A stretch of 64,000 nt of DNA from Streptomyces sp. CB02923 (GTDB taxonomy: Bacteria; Actinomycetota; Actinomycetes; Streptomycetales; Streptomycetaceae). The DNA is taken from NCBI RefSeq assembly GCF_001905005.1, contig NZ_LWKZ01000027.1, forward strand, positions 434,001 to 498,000, given 5' to 3'. Both the position numbers and the translations under genes were made by a program. How positions within the stretch are numbered: position 1 is the stretch's first letter; each line of letters opens with the position of its first letter. This document shows positions 55,260-62,930 of the stretch, piece after piece. The notes under the pieces are model-generated. The model made no database searches. It saw only the letters and a list, made by a program, of their open reading frames with translations, and was not told where the DNA came from.

Positions 55260-56620
55260 CCCACACCTTCGACGTGGATCATGTGGTGCTCGACATCGAG
55301 GGCACCACGAGTGCGACCGGGTTCGTCGTCGGGGAGCTGTATCCGTACGCGCGCGAGCGGTTCGGGCGGCTGCTGACGGAGCGGGCCGGGGAGCCGGAGG
55401 TGCGGCGGGCCGTCGAGCAGATACGGGCGCTGCTGGACGAGCCGGCCGCCGACACGGCGCGGATCGAGCGGACGCTCGGCGCGTGGCTGGACGAGGACCG
55501 CAAGGTCACGCCCCTGAAGACGCTCCAGGGGCTCGTGTGGGCCGAGGGTTTCGCGAGCGGGGAGCTGGTCTCGCACTTCTACCCGGACGTGGTGCCCCGG
55601 CTGCGGGAGTGGCATGCGGCGGGCGTGCGGCTGCACGTGTACTCGTCGGGGTCGGTGGCGGCGCAGCGGGCGTGGTTCGGGAACAGCCCGGAGGGCGATC
55701 TGCGGCCGCTGGCCGGGACGTTCCACGACACGGAGAACGCCGGGCCCAAGCTGGTGGCCGCGTCGTACGAGGTGATCGCCGCGGATCTGGGCGCCGCGCC
55801 GCAGCGGGTGCTGTTCCTGTCCGACCGGCCCGGCGAGCTGGACGCGGCGCGGGCGGCGGGGTGGCGCACGGCCGGGGTGCGGCGGCCCGGTGAGCCGTAC
55901 TACGAGAGCGGGGTGGGCGATCATCCCGAGGTGGCCTCCTTCGCGGAGCTGGAGATGCGTACGCGGGCCGGGGCGGAGGGAGGCGGCGCGGGCGCCGGGG
56001 ACCGGGAGGTGCGGCGGGCGGGGGCGCGGCTGGCCGCCGAGGCCGCGCGGTTCGCGTCGTTCGGCTGGATGCGCGGCACGTCCGGCAACCTGTCGGTGGT
56101 GCTGGCGCATACCCCGCTGCGGCTGGCGGTGACGGCGAGCGGGCGGGACAAGGGCGAGCTGACCGCGGACGACGTGGTGCTGGTCGACGGCCGGGGCGCC
56201 GCCGTCGCGGGTACGGCGGGTCCGGCGGCCGGGGCCGGGAAGCCGTCGGCGGAGGCCGGGCTGCACGCGCGGGTGGTGCGGCTGACCGGGGCGGGCGCGG
56301 TCGTGCACGTCCACACGGTCGCGGCCGTGGCGATGGGGCGGCGGCGCCCCGGCGGGATCGTCCTGCGGGACCTGGAGATGCTCAAGGGCCTCGGCCTGCC
56401 CGCGGAAGGCGAGGCGGTGCGGCTGCCGGTGATCGCCAACAGCCAGGACATGAGCGTGCTCGGGGACCGTCTGGAGGAGGCCAGGGAACCGCGGATGCCC
56501 GCGGTGGTCGTGGCGGATCACGGTCTGTACGTGTGGGGCGCGGACCTGCTCCAGGCCCGGCACCACGCGGAAGTCGTGCAGTGGATGCTGGAGTTGGAGC
56601 TGGCGTCGGGACGGGGGTGA
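55256..56620 (+). CDS. Bifunctional fusion: enolase-phosphatase MtnC + methylthioribulose-1-phosphate dehydratase MtnB
   Basis: 454 aa in one frame. Residues 1-235 are MtnC (HAD): Asp13/Glu15 in VVLDIEGTTSATGF, YSSGSVAAQRAWF, FHDTENAGPKLVAAS and LFLSDRPGELDAA. A 14-residue Gly/Ala linker follows. Residues 250-454 are MtnB (class II aldolase fold): SFGWMRGTSGNLSVVL, TASGRDKGELTADDVVLV, zinc ligands His351 and His353 (VHVHTVA) and His422 (ADHGLYVWG). GTG at 55256 overlaps mtnD (GTGA). It covers two consecutive-pathway activities; the order C-B is the reverse of the plant DEP1 fusion (B-C). Confidence 0.92.
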   Translation: MTHTFDVDHVVLDIEGTTSATGFVVGELYPYARERFGRLLTERAGEPEVRRAVEQIRALLDEPAADTARIERTLGAWLDEDRKVTPLKTLQGLVWAEGFASGELVSHFYPDVVPRLREWHAAGVRLHVYSSGSVAAQRAWFGNSPEGDLRPLAGTFHDTENAGPKLVAASYEVIAADLGAAPQRVLFLSDRPGELDAARAAGWRTAGVRRPGEPYYESGVGDHPEVASFAELEMRTRAGAEGGGAGAGDREVRRAGARLAAEAARFASFGWMRGTSGNLSVVLAHTPLRLAVTASGRDKGELTADDVVLVDGRGAAVAGTAGPAAGAGKPSAEAGLHARVVRLTGAGAVVHVHTVAAVAMGRRRPGGIVLRDLEMLKGLGLPAEGEAVRLPVIANSQDMSVLGDRLEEAREPRMPAVVVADHGLYVWGADLLQARHHAEVVQWMLELELASGRG

Positions 56621-56751
56621 GCGAACCGGGGCCGCCGCGTGGGAATCGGGTTGCGGGCGGGTGCCGCCGGGCCCGTAGGTTGGGGGCAACCGCCGTCCCG
56701 TCAGCGTTGTCCCGCCCCGCGGGCCATGCGCCCGACCCCTGGAGCCGCCCC

Positions 56752-57507
56752 GTGACCCCAGACCTGTCCCCCATCGCCCGCCTGCCGCGCGGCGGGCTTG
56801 CGCCCCGGGCCGTCGTGGTCGGCGACCCGGCCCGCGCGGCCGCCGTCGCCGAGCTGCTCGACGACGCGGCGGAGGTCGCGTACCACCGCGAGTACCGGAC
56901 GTTCACCGGCAGCTGGAAGGGCCTGCCGGTGGTCGTCTCCTCGCACGGTGTGGGCGGGCCCGGTGCGGTGCCGCTGTTCCAGGAGCTGGCCGACGCGGGC
57001 GTACGGACCTTCGTGCGCCTCGGTACGGCGGGGGCGATACGGCCCGGCATCGGCGACGGCGACCTGGTGATCGCCGAGGCGGCGGTGCGGGACGACGGGG
57101 TGACGCAGCAGCTGGTGCCGCCGGAGTACCCGGCCGTGGCGGCGCCGGAGGCGGTGCTGGCGCTCGCCGGGGCGGCGGAGGCGGCCGGGGCGCCGTACCA
57201 CCGCGGGGTGGTGTGGACCCGGGCGGCGTTCCAGCCGGGTCTGCTGCCGCTGCCGGTGGCGGCGTACACCGCGGCGGGCGTGGCGGCGATCGAGATGGAG
57301 GTGTCCGCGCTGCTGGTGACGGCGGGCCTGCGCGGGCTGGTCGCCGGCGCGGTGCTGGTGATCGACGGGGTGAACGCGGACGAGCTGGTCGACGCGGCGG
57401 CCACCGGCGGGTACGACCCGCACCGGGACGCCGTCGCCGAGGGCGTGGCGCGCGGCTCCGTCGTCGCGCTGGAGGCCCTGCGGACGCTGGCGGAGGAGGC
57501 CCGGTGA
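56752..57507 (+). CDS. Nucleoside phosphorylase (hexameric PNP/uridine phosphorylase family)
   Basis: 251 aa. RAVVVGDPARAAAVAELLDD (phosphate loop), RLGTAGAIRPGIGDGDLVIA and AIEMEVSALLVTAGL (ribose-binding Glu) define the family. GTG at 56752 with GGAG. It overlaps mtaD by 4 nt. Together with a deaminase in a methionine-salvage operon it probably phosphorolyses methylthioinosine to methylthioribose 1-phosphate (inference). General purine or uridine phosphorylase activity is the alternative. Confidence 0.85.
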   Translation: MTPDLSPIARLPRGGLAPRAVVVGDPARAAAVAELLDDAAEVAYHREYRTFTGSWKGLPVVVSSHGVGGPGAVPLFQELADAGVRTFVRLGTAGAIRPGIGDGDLVIAEAAVRDDGVTQQLVPPEYPAVAAPEAVLALAGAAEAAGAPYHRGVVWTRAAFQPGLLPLPVAAYTAAGVAAIEMEVSALLVTAGLRGLVAGAVLVIDGVNADELVDAAATGGYDPHRDAVAEGVARGSVVALEALRTLAEEAR

Positions 57508-58853
57508 GCGCGGTACGGAACGGGAACGCGGCGGCCGGGAGCGGACCCGGCGCTCCGGCCGACCTGCTGGTGCACGGCGGTACGGTGCTGACCGTCGACG
57601 CGGCGGGCACCGTGCTGTCCGACGGCGCGGTGGCCGTGCGGGACGGGGAGATCGTCGCGGTGGGCCCGGCCGACGAGGTGCGTGCCGCCCACCGTGCGGC
57701 CGAGGAGATCGACGCCGCCGGCTGCCTGGTCCTCCCCGGCCTCGTCAACACCCACACCCACCTGGCGATGACGCTGCTGCGCGGCCACGCCGACGATCTG
57801 GACCTCCAGGGGTTCCTGGGGCGGGTGGTGCCGCGGGAGAGCGAGCTGCTGTCCCCGGAAGCGGTGACCGCGGGTCTGCGGCTGGCCGTGGCGGAGAGCG
57901 TGCGGGGCGGGGTGACCACGGCCCTGGACATGTACTGGTTCAACGAGTCGGCCGCGCGGACGGCGCGGGACACGGGCTGGCGGCTGCTGTCCGGCCCGAC
58001 GTTCATGGACGTACCGGGGCCGCCCGACCGGATGCCGTACGGCGACCGGATGGCGTGGGCGCGCCGGAACCTCGACGGCCGCGACGCCTCCCCCGGCACC
58101 CGCCCGGTGGTCTTCGCGCACAGCGTCTACACCCTGGACGCCGCGCAGCTGACCGACATCGCGACGCTGGCCCGGGAGTACGGCGCGCTGCTGCACCTGC
58201 ACGCCGCGGAGAACGCCGCCGAGGTGGTGACGGTGCGCGAGCGGTACGGCAAGCGGCCCGTCGAACTGCTGGAGTCGCTGGGCCTGCTGGGACCGGACAC
58301 GCTGCTCGCGCACGCGGTGGAGCTGAGCGACCCCGAGATCGCCGCGCTGGCCGCGACCGGTACGGGTGTCGCGCACTGCCCGGTCTCCAATCTCAAGCTG
58401 GGCTGCGGCATCGCCCGGGTACCGGAGCTGCTGCGGCAGGGCGTGCGGGTCGGGCTCGGCACGGACGGCGCGGTCAGCTCCAACGCCCTCGACATGATGG
58501 GCGCGCTGGGGATGGCGGCGCTGGTGCACAAGGCGGGCGGCGACCCCACGGCGGTCGGCGCCGAGCAGGCCGTGCGCATGGCGACGATCGAGGGCGCGCG
58601 GGCGCTGGGGCTGGACGGGCAGCTCGGTTCGCTGGAGGTGGGCAAGCGCGCGGACCTGGCGGTGCTCGACCTCGGCGGTACGCATCTGGCGCCCCGGCAC
58701 GACCCGTGGTCGACGCTGGCGTACTCGGCGCGGGCCGGTGACGTCCGGGACACCGTCGTCGACGGCCGGGTGCTGATGCGCGACCGGCGGCTGACGACGC
58801 TGGACGAGGCGGCCGCGACCGCTGACGTGGAAGCGCTCCTGCGGACCGGCTGA
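57504..58853 (+). CDS. mtaD: 5-methylthioadenosine/S-adenosylhomocysteine deaminase (amidohydrolase)
   Basis: 449 aa TRZ/ATZ-type amidohydrolase. CLVLPGLVNTHTHLAMTLLR (HxH), DLDLQGFLGRVVPRESELLS, LHLHAAENAAEV (metal His and catalytic Glu), AHAVELSDPEI, AHCPVSNLKLGCGI and VRVGLGTDGAVSSNALDM. GTG at 57504 with GGAGGAGG and GTGA overlap with the phosphorylase. Deaminates MTA (and SAH). Last gene of the salvage operon. Confidence 0.88.
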   Translation: MSAVRNGNAAAGSGPGAPADLLVHGGTVLTVDAAGTVLSDGAVAVRDGEIVAVGPADEVRAAHRAAEEIDAAGCLVLPGLVNTHTHLAMTLLRGHADDLDLQGFLGRVVPRESELLSPEAVTAGLRLAVAESVRGGVTTALDMYWFNESAARTARDTGWRLLSGPTFMDVPGPPDRMPYGDRMAWARRNLDGRDASPGTRPVVFAHSVYTLDAAQLTDIATLAREYGALLHLHAAENAAEVVTVRERYGKRPVELLESLGLLGPDTLLAHAVELSDPEIAALAATGTGVAHCPVSNLKLGCGIARVPELLRQGVRVGLGTDGAVSSNALDMMGALGMAALVHKAGGDPTAVGAEQAVRMATIEGARALGLDGQLGSLEVGKRADLAVLDLGGTHLAPRHDPWSTLAYSARAGDVRDTVVDGRVLMRDRRLTTLDEAAATADVEALLRTG

Positions 58854-58866
58854 GGACGGCGGCGGG

Positions 58867-58908
58867 CTCCCGGCCCGCGGCGGGCATGTCCCGTGCGCGG
58901 GCCGGGAG
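58867..58908 (+). terminator. Hairpin terminator after mtaD
   Basis: CTCCCGGCCCGCG and CGCGGGCCGGGAG, 13-bp perfect stem with a 16-nt loop, 13 bp past the stop. Confidence 0.8.
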
Positions 58909-58979
58909 TTCCCGCGGCCGGAGCCCCGGCGGACCGGTCGCGGAAGGCTCCCGAGGCCGTGCTTCCGCGGCCATAATGG

Positions 58980-59000
58980 CGCAGACATCGGATGTCTGCG
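58980..59000. promoter_or_regulatory. Perfect palindromic operator upstream of FadR regulator
   Basis: The 19-bp core GCAGACATCGGATGTCTGC (58981-58999) is a perfect palindrome with a single central base; flanking C/G extend it to 21 bp. It lies 39 bp before the regulator's ATG, just after a CCATAAT stretch that may be the -10. Expected autoregulatory site; a copy may precede the fuconate genes beyond the window edge. Confidence 0.7.
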
Positions 59001-59038
59001 GGCGTCCGGCCGACGGATGCGAGCGGGGAGGCTCCGGG

Positions 59039-59710
59039 ATGGCGGTCACGGACGAGGCCATAGAGAAGATCAAGGCGATGATCGTCTCCGGTGCGCTGCG
59101 GCCGGGCGACCGGCTGCCCAGGGAGACCGAACTCGCCGCGGACCTGGGCCTGTCCCGCAACTCGCTGCGCGAGGCGGTGCGGGCCCTGTCGCTGATCCGC
59201 ATCCTGGACGTCCGCCAGGGCGACGGCACCTACGTCACCAGCCTGGCCCCGCAGCTCCTGCTCGAAGCGCTGAGCTTCGTGGTGGACTTCCACCGCGACG
59301 ACACGGTCCTGGAGTTCCTGGCCGTCCGCCGGATCCTGGAACCGGCCGCCACCGCGATGGCGGCCGGGCGCATCGCCCCGGCCGAACTGGACGACCTGGA
59401 AGCACAGTTGAACGCGCTGGGCCGGCATCCGTCGGTGGAGGACCTGGTCGCCCGGGACCTGGAATTCCACCGCCGGATCGTGGCCACCGCCGGCAACCCG
59501 GTGCTCTGCTCCCTGCTCGACGGCCTGTCGGGACCGACGACCCGGGCCCGCGTCTGGCGCGGGCTGACACAGAAGGACGCGGTGAGCCGTACCCTCACCG
59601 AGCACCGGGCGATCCTCGGCGCCCTCCGCGACCGGGACGCGGAGGCGGCGCGGTCCTGGGCGACGGTGCACATCGCCGGCGTGGAGCAGTGGCTGCGCTC
59701 GACGCTGTGA
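59039..59710 (+). CDS. FadR-type GntR regulator of the adjacent sugar-acid cluster
   Basis: 223 aa. wHTH (IEKIKAMIVSGALRPGDRLP, ELAADLGLSRNSLREAVRAL) and FCD domain (VLEFLAVRRILEPAATAMAA, DLEFHRRIVATAGN, EHRAILGALRDRDAEAA). ATG at 59039. Convergent with the SDR gene. Context points to repression of L-fucose/L-fuconate catabolism. Confidence 0.9.
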   Translation: MAVTDEAIEKIKAMIVSGALRPGDRLPRETELAADLGLSRNSLREAVRALSLIRILDVRQGDGTYVTSLAPQLLLEALSFVVDFHRDDTVLEFLAVRRILEPAATAMAAGRIAPAELDDLEAQLNALGRHPSVEDLVARDLEFHRRIVATAGNPVLCSLLDGLSGPTTRARVWRGLTQKDAVSRTLTEHRAILGALRDRDAEAARSWATVHIAGVEQWLRSTL

Positions 59711-59755
59711 GGAAGGACGGCCCCCCGGAACCGCCCTCCCTCTCCCCCGCCCCGG

Positions 59756-60502
59756 TCAGACGGCGAACCCGCCGTCCACCGCGATCGACGCGCCCGTGAT
59801 GTACCGGCCGCCCTCCCCCGCGAGGTGCGCCACGGTCGCCGCGATGTCCGACGGCTGCCCGTAGGACCCCAGCGACGTCAGCTGGGCCTGCATCGGAGCG
59901 CTCTCGCCGTCGGCCGGGTTCATGTCGGTGTCGATCGGGCCCGGGTGGACGAGGTTGGCCGTGATGCCGCGCGGGCCCAGTTCCCTGGCGAGGGTCTTGG
60001 TCAGGCCGGTGAGCGCGGCCTTGCTCGTCGCGTACAGCGAGCCGCCGGGGAAGGCGACGCGCTCGGCCATGCAGCTGCCGATGCCGATGATGCGCCCGCC
60101 GTCGGTCATGTGCCCCGCGGCGGCCTGCGCGGCCAGGAACGGCGCACGGACGTTGACGGCGAGGACACGGTCCACGTCCTCCGCCGCGATCCCCTCGATC
60201 GGCCCGAGCACGCCGACGCCCGCGTTGTTGACGAGGATGTCCAGCCGCCCGAACCGCCCCACGGTGCCGTCCACGGACGCCCGTACGGCAGCCGCGTCCG
60301 CACTGTCCGCGCGCACCGCCCAGGCCCGGCGCCCCAGCGCCTTGATCCGGGCCACCACCTCGTCGGCGCGCGCCTCCTCACTGCGGTAGGTGATCGCCAC
60401 ATCGGCCCCCTCGGCGGCGAGCCGCACCGCGACGGCCTCCCCGATCCCCCGGCTGCCGCCGGTCACCAGTGCCACCTTGCCGTCGAGCTGTGCGGTCGTC
60501 AT
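59756..60502 (-). CDS. Short-chain dehydrogenase/reductase
   Basis: 248 aa classical SDR. VALVTGGSRGIGEAVAVRLA (NADP-type Gly motif), LDILVNNAGVGVLGPI, Ser-Tyr-Lys in GSCMAERVAFPGGSLYATSK, and C-terminal YITGASIAVDGGFAV. ATG at 60502. Same strand as the aldo/keto reductase gene 227 bp upstream. Substrate unknown; possibly a sugar oxidation step or unrelated. Confidence 0.88.
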   Translation of the reverse strand: MTTAQLDGKVALVTGGSRGIGEAVAVRLAAEGADVAITYRSEEARADEVVARIKALGRRAWAVRADSADAAAVRASVDGTVGRFGRLDILVNNAGVGVLGPIEGIAAEDVDRVLAVNVRAPFLAAQAAAGHMTDGGRIIGIGSCMAERVAFPGGSLYATSKAALTGLTKTLARELGPRGITANLVHPGPIDTDMNPADGESAPMQAQLTSLGSYGQPSDIAATVAHLAGEGGRYITGASIAVDGGFAV

Positions 60503-60729
60503 GTCCGCCCCTTCACGTTCCTTGCGCGTGTCGCGCTGTATACCGAGTTGTGGTGATGTGTCGCCCTCGGCGACATGACTCGATACTCGTGTGTGACGGA
60601 CGACGTGGCTGGCGGAATCCGGACGGTGTATCGGGGGGTACGGGTCGGGATCACCGGCGGTCCGTGTGGGCGTCGATGCGGTCGGTCACGGGTGGAGTCC
60701 GGCCCGGTCGGGGCGGTCGGGGCGGTCGG

Positions 60730-61746
60730 TCATGGACGCGTCCCGGGGTCGGCCGTGGGCAGCGGCAGGTCCGTGCCGAGTAGTCCGTGATCGGTGAGCG
60801 CCTGCCAGAGGGCGTCCGGGATGTCGTACGTGAACAGTTCGGCGTTCTCCCGGGCCTCCTCCGGTGACGCGGCGCCGACCAGGGCTCCGGCCACGGCGGG
60901 GTGGCCGAAGGGAAAGCGCAGGGCGGCGGCCTTGAGCGGCACGCCGAACTCCGCGCACACGGACGCGAGCCGCCGCGCGCGCTCCACCAGCGCGGCCGGT
61001 GCCGGTACGTAGTCGTACGGCGCGCCGGGTGACGGGTCGGCCAGCAGCCCGGAGTTGTAGACGCCGCCGACGACGACCGACGTGCCGCGGCGCGTGCAGA
61101 CCGGCAGCAGGTCGTCGAAGGCGCTGCGGTCGAGCAGGGTCCAGCGCCCGGCGCACAGCACCACGTCCACGTCGAGGTTGGCGACGAACCGGGCCAGGGG
61201 GCCGCTGTGGTTCATGCCGAAGCCGATGGCGCCCACCACGCCCTGCGCGCGCAGTTCGGCGAGGGCGGGGAAGCCGGAGTCGTACGCCTCGGCCTCGCGC
61301 CCTTCGACGTCGTGCAGGTAGACGATGTCGACCGCGGGCACGCCGAGACGTTCCAGGGACGCGTCGAGGGTGCGGCGGATGCCGTCGCGGGTGAAGTCCC
61401 GGACGCGGGCGCGTGGCGGGGTGGCGGTGTAGCCCTGGCCGTCCACCGCCTCACCCGGCGCGAGGGGCCGCAGCCGCAGGCCGACCTTGGTGGACAGGAC
61501 GTACGAGGCGCGGTCGCGGCCTGCCAGCGCGCGGCCGAGGCGCTCCTCGGACAGGCCGAGTCCGTAGTGCGGCGCGGTGTCGAAGTGGCGGACGCCGGTG
61601 TCGAGGGCGGCGCGCACGGTCTGCTGGGCGCGGTCCTCGGGGAGGGGCCGGTAGAGGTTGCCGAGGGGCGCGCAGCCCAGTCCGAGGGGCGGTACGGTCA
61701 CGCCCGTACGGCCCAGCCTCCGTCGCCCGCGCGGTATGTACGCCAT
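60730..61746 (-). CDS. Aldo/keto reductase, L-fucose (D-threo-aldose) 1-dehydrogenase type
   Basis: 338 aa. RRLGRTGVTVPPLGLGCAPL, HFDTAPHYGLGLSEERLGRA (catalytic Asp/Tyr), LSTKVGLRLRP, then the QGYTATPPRARVRDFTRDGI segment typical of the L-fucose dehydrogenase branch, and VDIVYLHDVEG. ATG at 61746 with GGAGGCGG. Oxidises L-fucose to L-fuconolactone in the non-phosphorylative pathway, in line with the neighbouring L-fuconate dehydratase. Confidence 0.87.
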   Translation of the reverse strand: MAYIPRGRRRLGRTGVTVPPLGLGCAPLGNLYRPLPEDRAQQTVRAALDTGVRHFDTAPHYGLGLSEERLGRALAGRDRASYVLSTKVGLRLRPLAPGEAVDGQGYTATPPRARVRDFTRDGIRRTLDASLERLGVPAVDIVYLHDVEGREAEAYDSGFPALAELRAQGVVGAIGFGMNHSGPLARFVANLDVDVVLCAGRWTLLDRSAFDDLLPVCTRRGTSVVVGGVYNSGLLADPSPGAPYDYVPAPAALVERARRLASVCAEFGVPLKAAALRFPFGHPAVAGALVGAASPEEARENAELFTYDIPDALWQALTDHGLLGTDLPLPTADPGTRP

Positions 61747-61802
61747 GTCCGCCTCCTCGGTCGTGCTGCTCAGCCCTGCTCCCCGGCCCTGCTCCTCGGT
61801 CC

Positions 61803-62020
61803 TGTTTCCCGGTCCTGTTTCTCGCCGCTGATGAAGCGGGAGATGACCAGGGCGACGACGATGATCAGGCCGGTCAGGAACTGCGTCCGCAGAGGTGATA
61901 CCCCGCCCGGGGCATGACGTTGATGACGAGCTGGAGGGTCGGCACGTCGGTGAGTGCGCCGAAGAGCGTGCCGCGGCCGCCTTTGAGGCCAATGCCTCCG
62001 GTGGTGTCCGCGCGTGGCAG
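61803..62020 (-). pseudogene. Remnant of a sugar ABC-transporter permease (RbsC/XylH-like C-terminus)
   Basis: Reading the minus strand from about 62005 gives GIGLKGGRGTLFGALTDVP, the LxGGRGTLxG motif of ribose-type permeases, then LQLVINVM and a stop. In the next frame LRTQFLTGLIIVVALVISRF follows, like the family's last helix. The frameshift and missing upstream part mark a pseudogene. It fills the 326-bp gap between the SDR and aldo/keto reductase genes. Confidence 0.65.
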
Positions 62021-62072
62021 GTCGATCCCGCTTCGCCCGCTCCCGTACGGCTCGCGCTCCGGCCCGTACGCC

Positions 62073-62930
62073 TCAGGTGGCGGGGCGCAGCCGCAGGCCC
62101 TGCATCCCGCCGTCGACCGCGAGGGAGGTGCCGGTGATCCCGGAGGCCGCCGGGGACGCCAGGTGGACGATGGCGGCGGCCACTTCGCCGGCGGTGACCA
62201 TGCGGCCGCCCGGCTGCCGGGCGTGCAGCGCGGCGCGCTCAGCAGCCGGGTCCGGCGCCCGGTCCAGCAGCCGCCCGATCCACGGGGTGTCGGCCGTACC
62301 GGGGTTGACGCAGTTGACGCGGATGCCCTCGCGGACGTGGTCGGCGGCCATGGCGAGGGTGAGGGCGAGGACGGCTCCCTTGCTGGCGCTGTAGAGGGCG
62401 CGCTGCGGGAGCCCGGCGGTGGCGGCGATGGAGCAGGTGTGGGTGATGGAGGCCCGGCCGGGGTGGGCGGCCGCGGTACGCCGCAGGTGCGGCAGGGCGG
62501 CCCGCGCGGTGCGCACCAGCCCCAGCACGTTGACGTCGAGGACGTGCCGCCATTCCTCGTCGGTGTTGTCCTCGACCGTGCCGGCGGCGCCGATGCCCGC
62601 GTTGCCGACGAGGGTGTCCAGTCCGCCCAGCGCGTCCACGGCCGTCGCGACGGCCGCCCGTACGGCGTCCTCGCCGGTCACGTCGGCCGTGACGGGCACG
62701 GTGCCGGGCGGCGCGCCCGCCGTGTCGCGGTCCAGTACGGCGACCCGGGCGCCGCGGCGCAGCAGCAGGGCGGCGGTGGCGGCGCCGATGCCGGAGGCGC
62801 CGCCGGTGACGATCGCCGCCATGCCCGCGAAGTCACGCCCCTCGGCAGGTCCCGGGGAGCCGTGGGTTCCGGGGGCTCCGGGGGCTCCGGGGGCTCCTGG
62901 GGCTCCTGGGGTTCCGGGGAGGGCGCTCAT
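62073..62930 (-). CDS. SDR, probable 2-keto-3-deoxy-L-fuconate dehydrogenase, with Gly-Ala-Pro repeat N-terminus
   Basis: 285 aa. N-terminal tail of Gly-x-Pro triplets (GTPGAPGAPGAPGAPG) absent from most SDRs, then AIVTGGASGIGAATAALLLR, DTLVGNAGIGAAGTVED, Ser/Tyr/Lys in SIAATAGLPQRALYSASKG, and GITGTSLAVDGGMQGLRL. ATG at 62930 overlaps the dehydratase stop (ATGA). Coupling with L-fuconate dehydratase suggests it acts on 2-keto-3-deoxy-L-fuconate. Confidence 0.83.
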   Translation of the reverse strand: MSALPGTPGAPGAPGAPGAPGTHGSPGPAEGRDFAGMAAIVTGGASGIGAATAALLLRRGARVAVLDRDTAGAPPGTVPVTADVTGEDAVRAAVATAVDALGGLDTLVGNAGIGAAGTVEDNTDEEWRHVLDVNVLGLVRTARAALPHLRRTAAAHPGRASITHTCSIAATAGLPQRALYSASKGAVLALTLAMAADHVREGIRVNCVNPGTADTPWIGRLLDRAPDPAAERAALHARQPGGRMVTAGEVAAAIVHLASPAASGITGTSLAVDGGMQGLRLRPAT

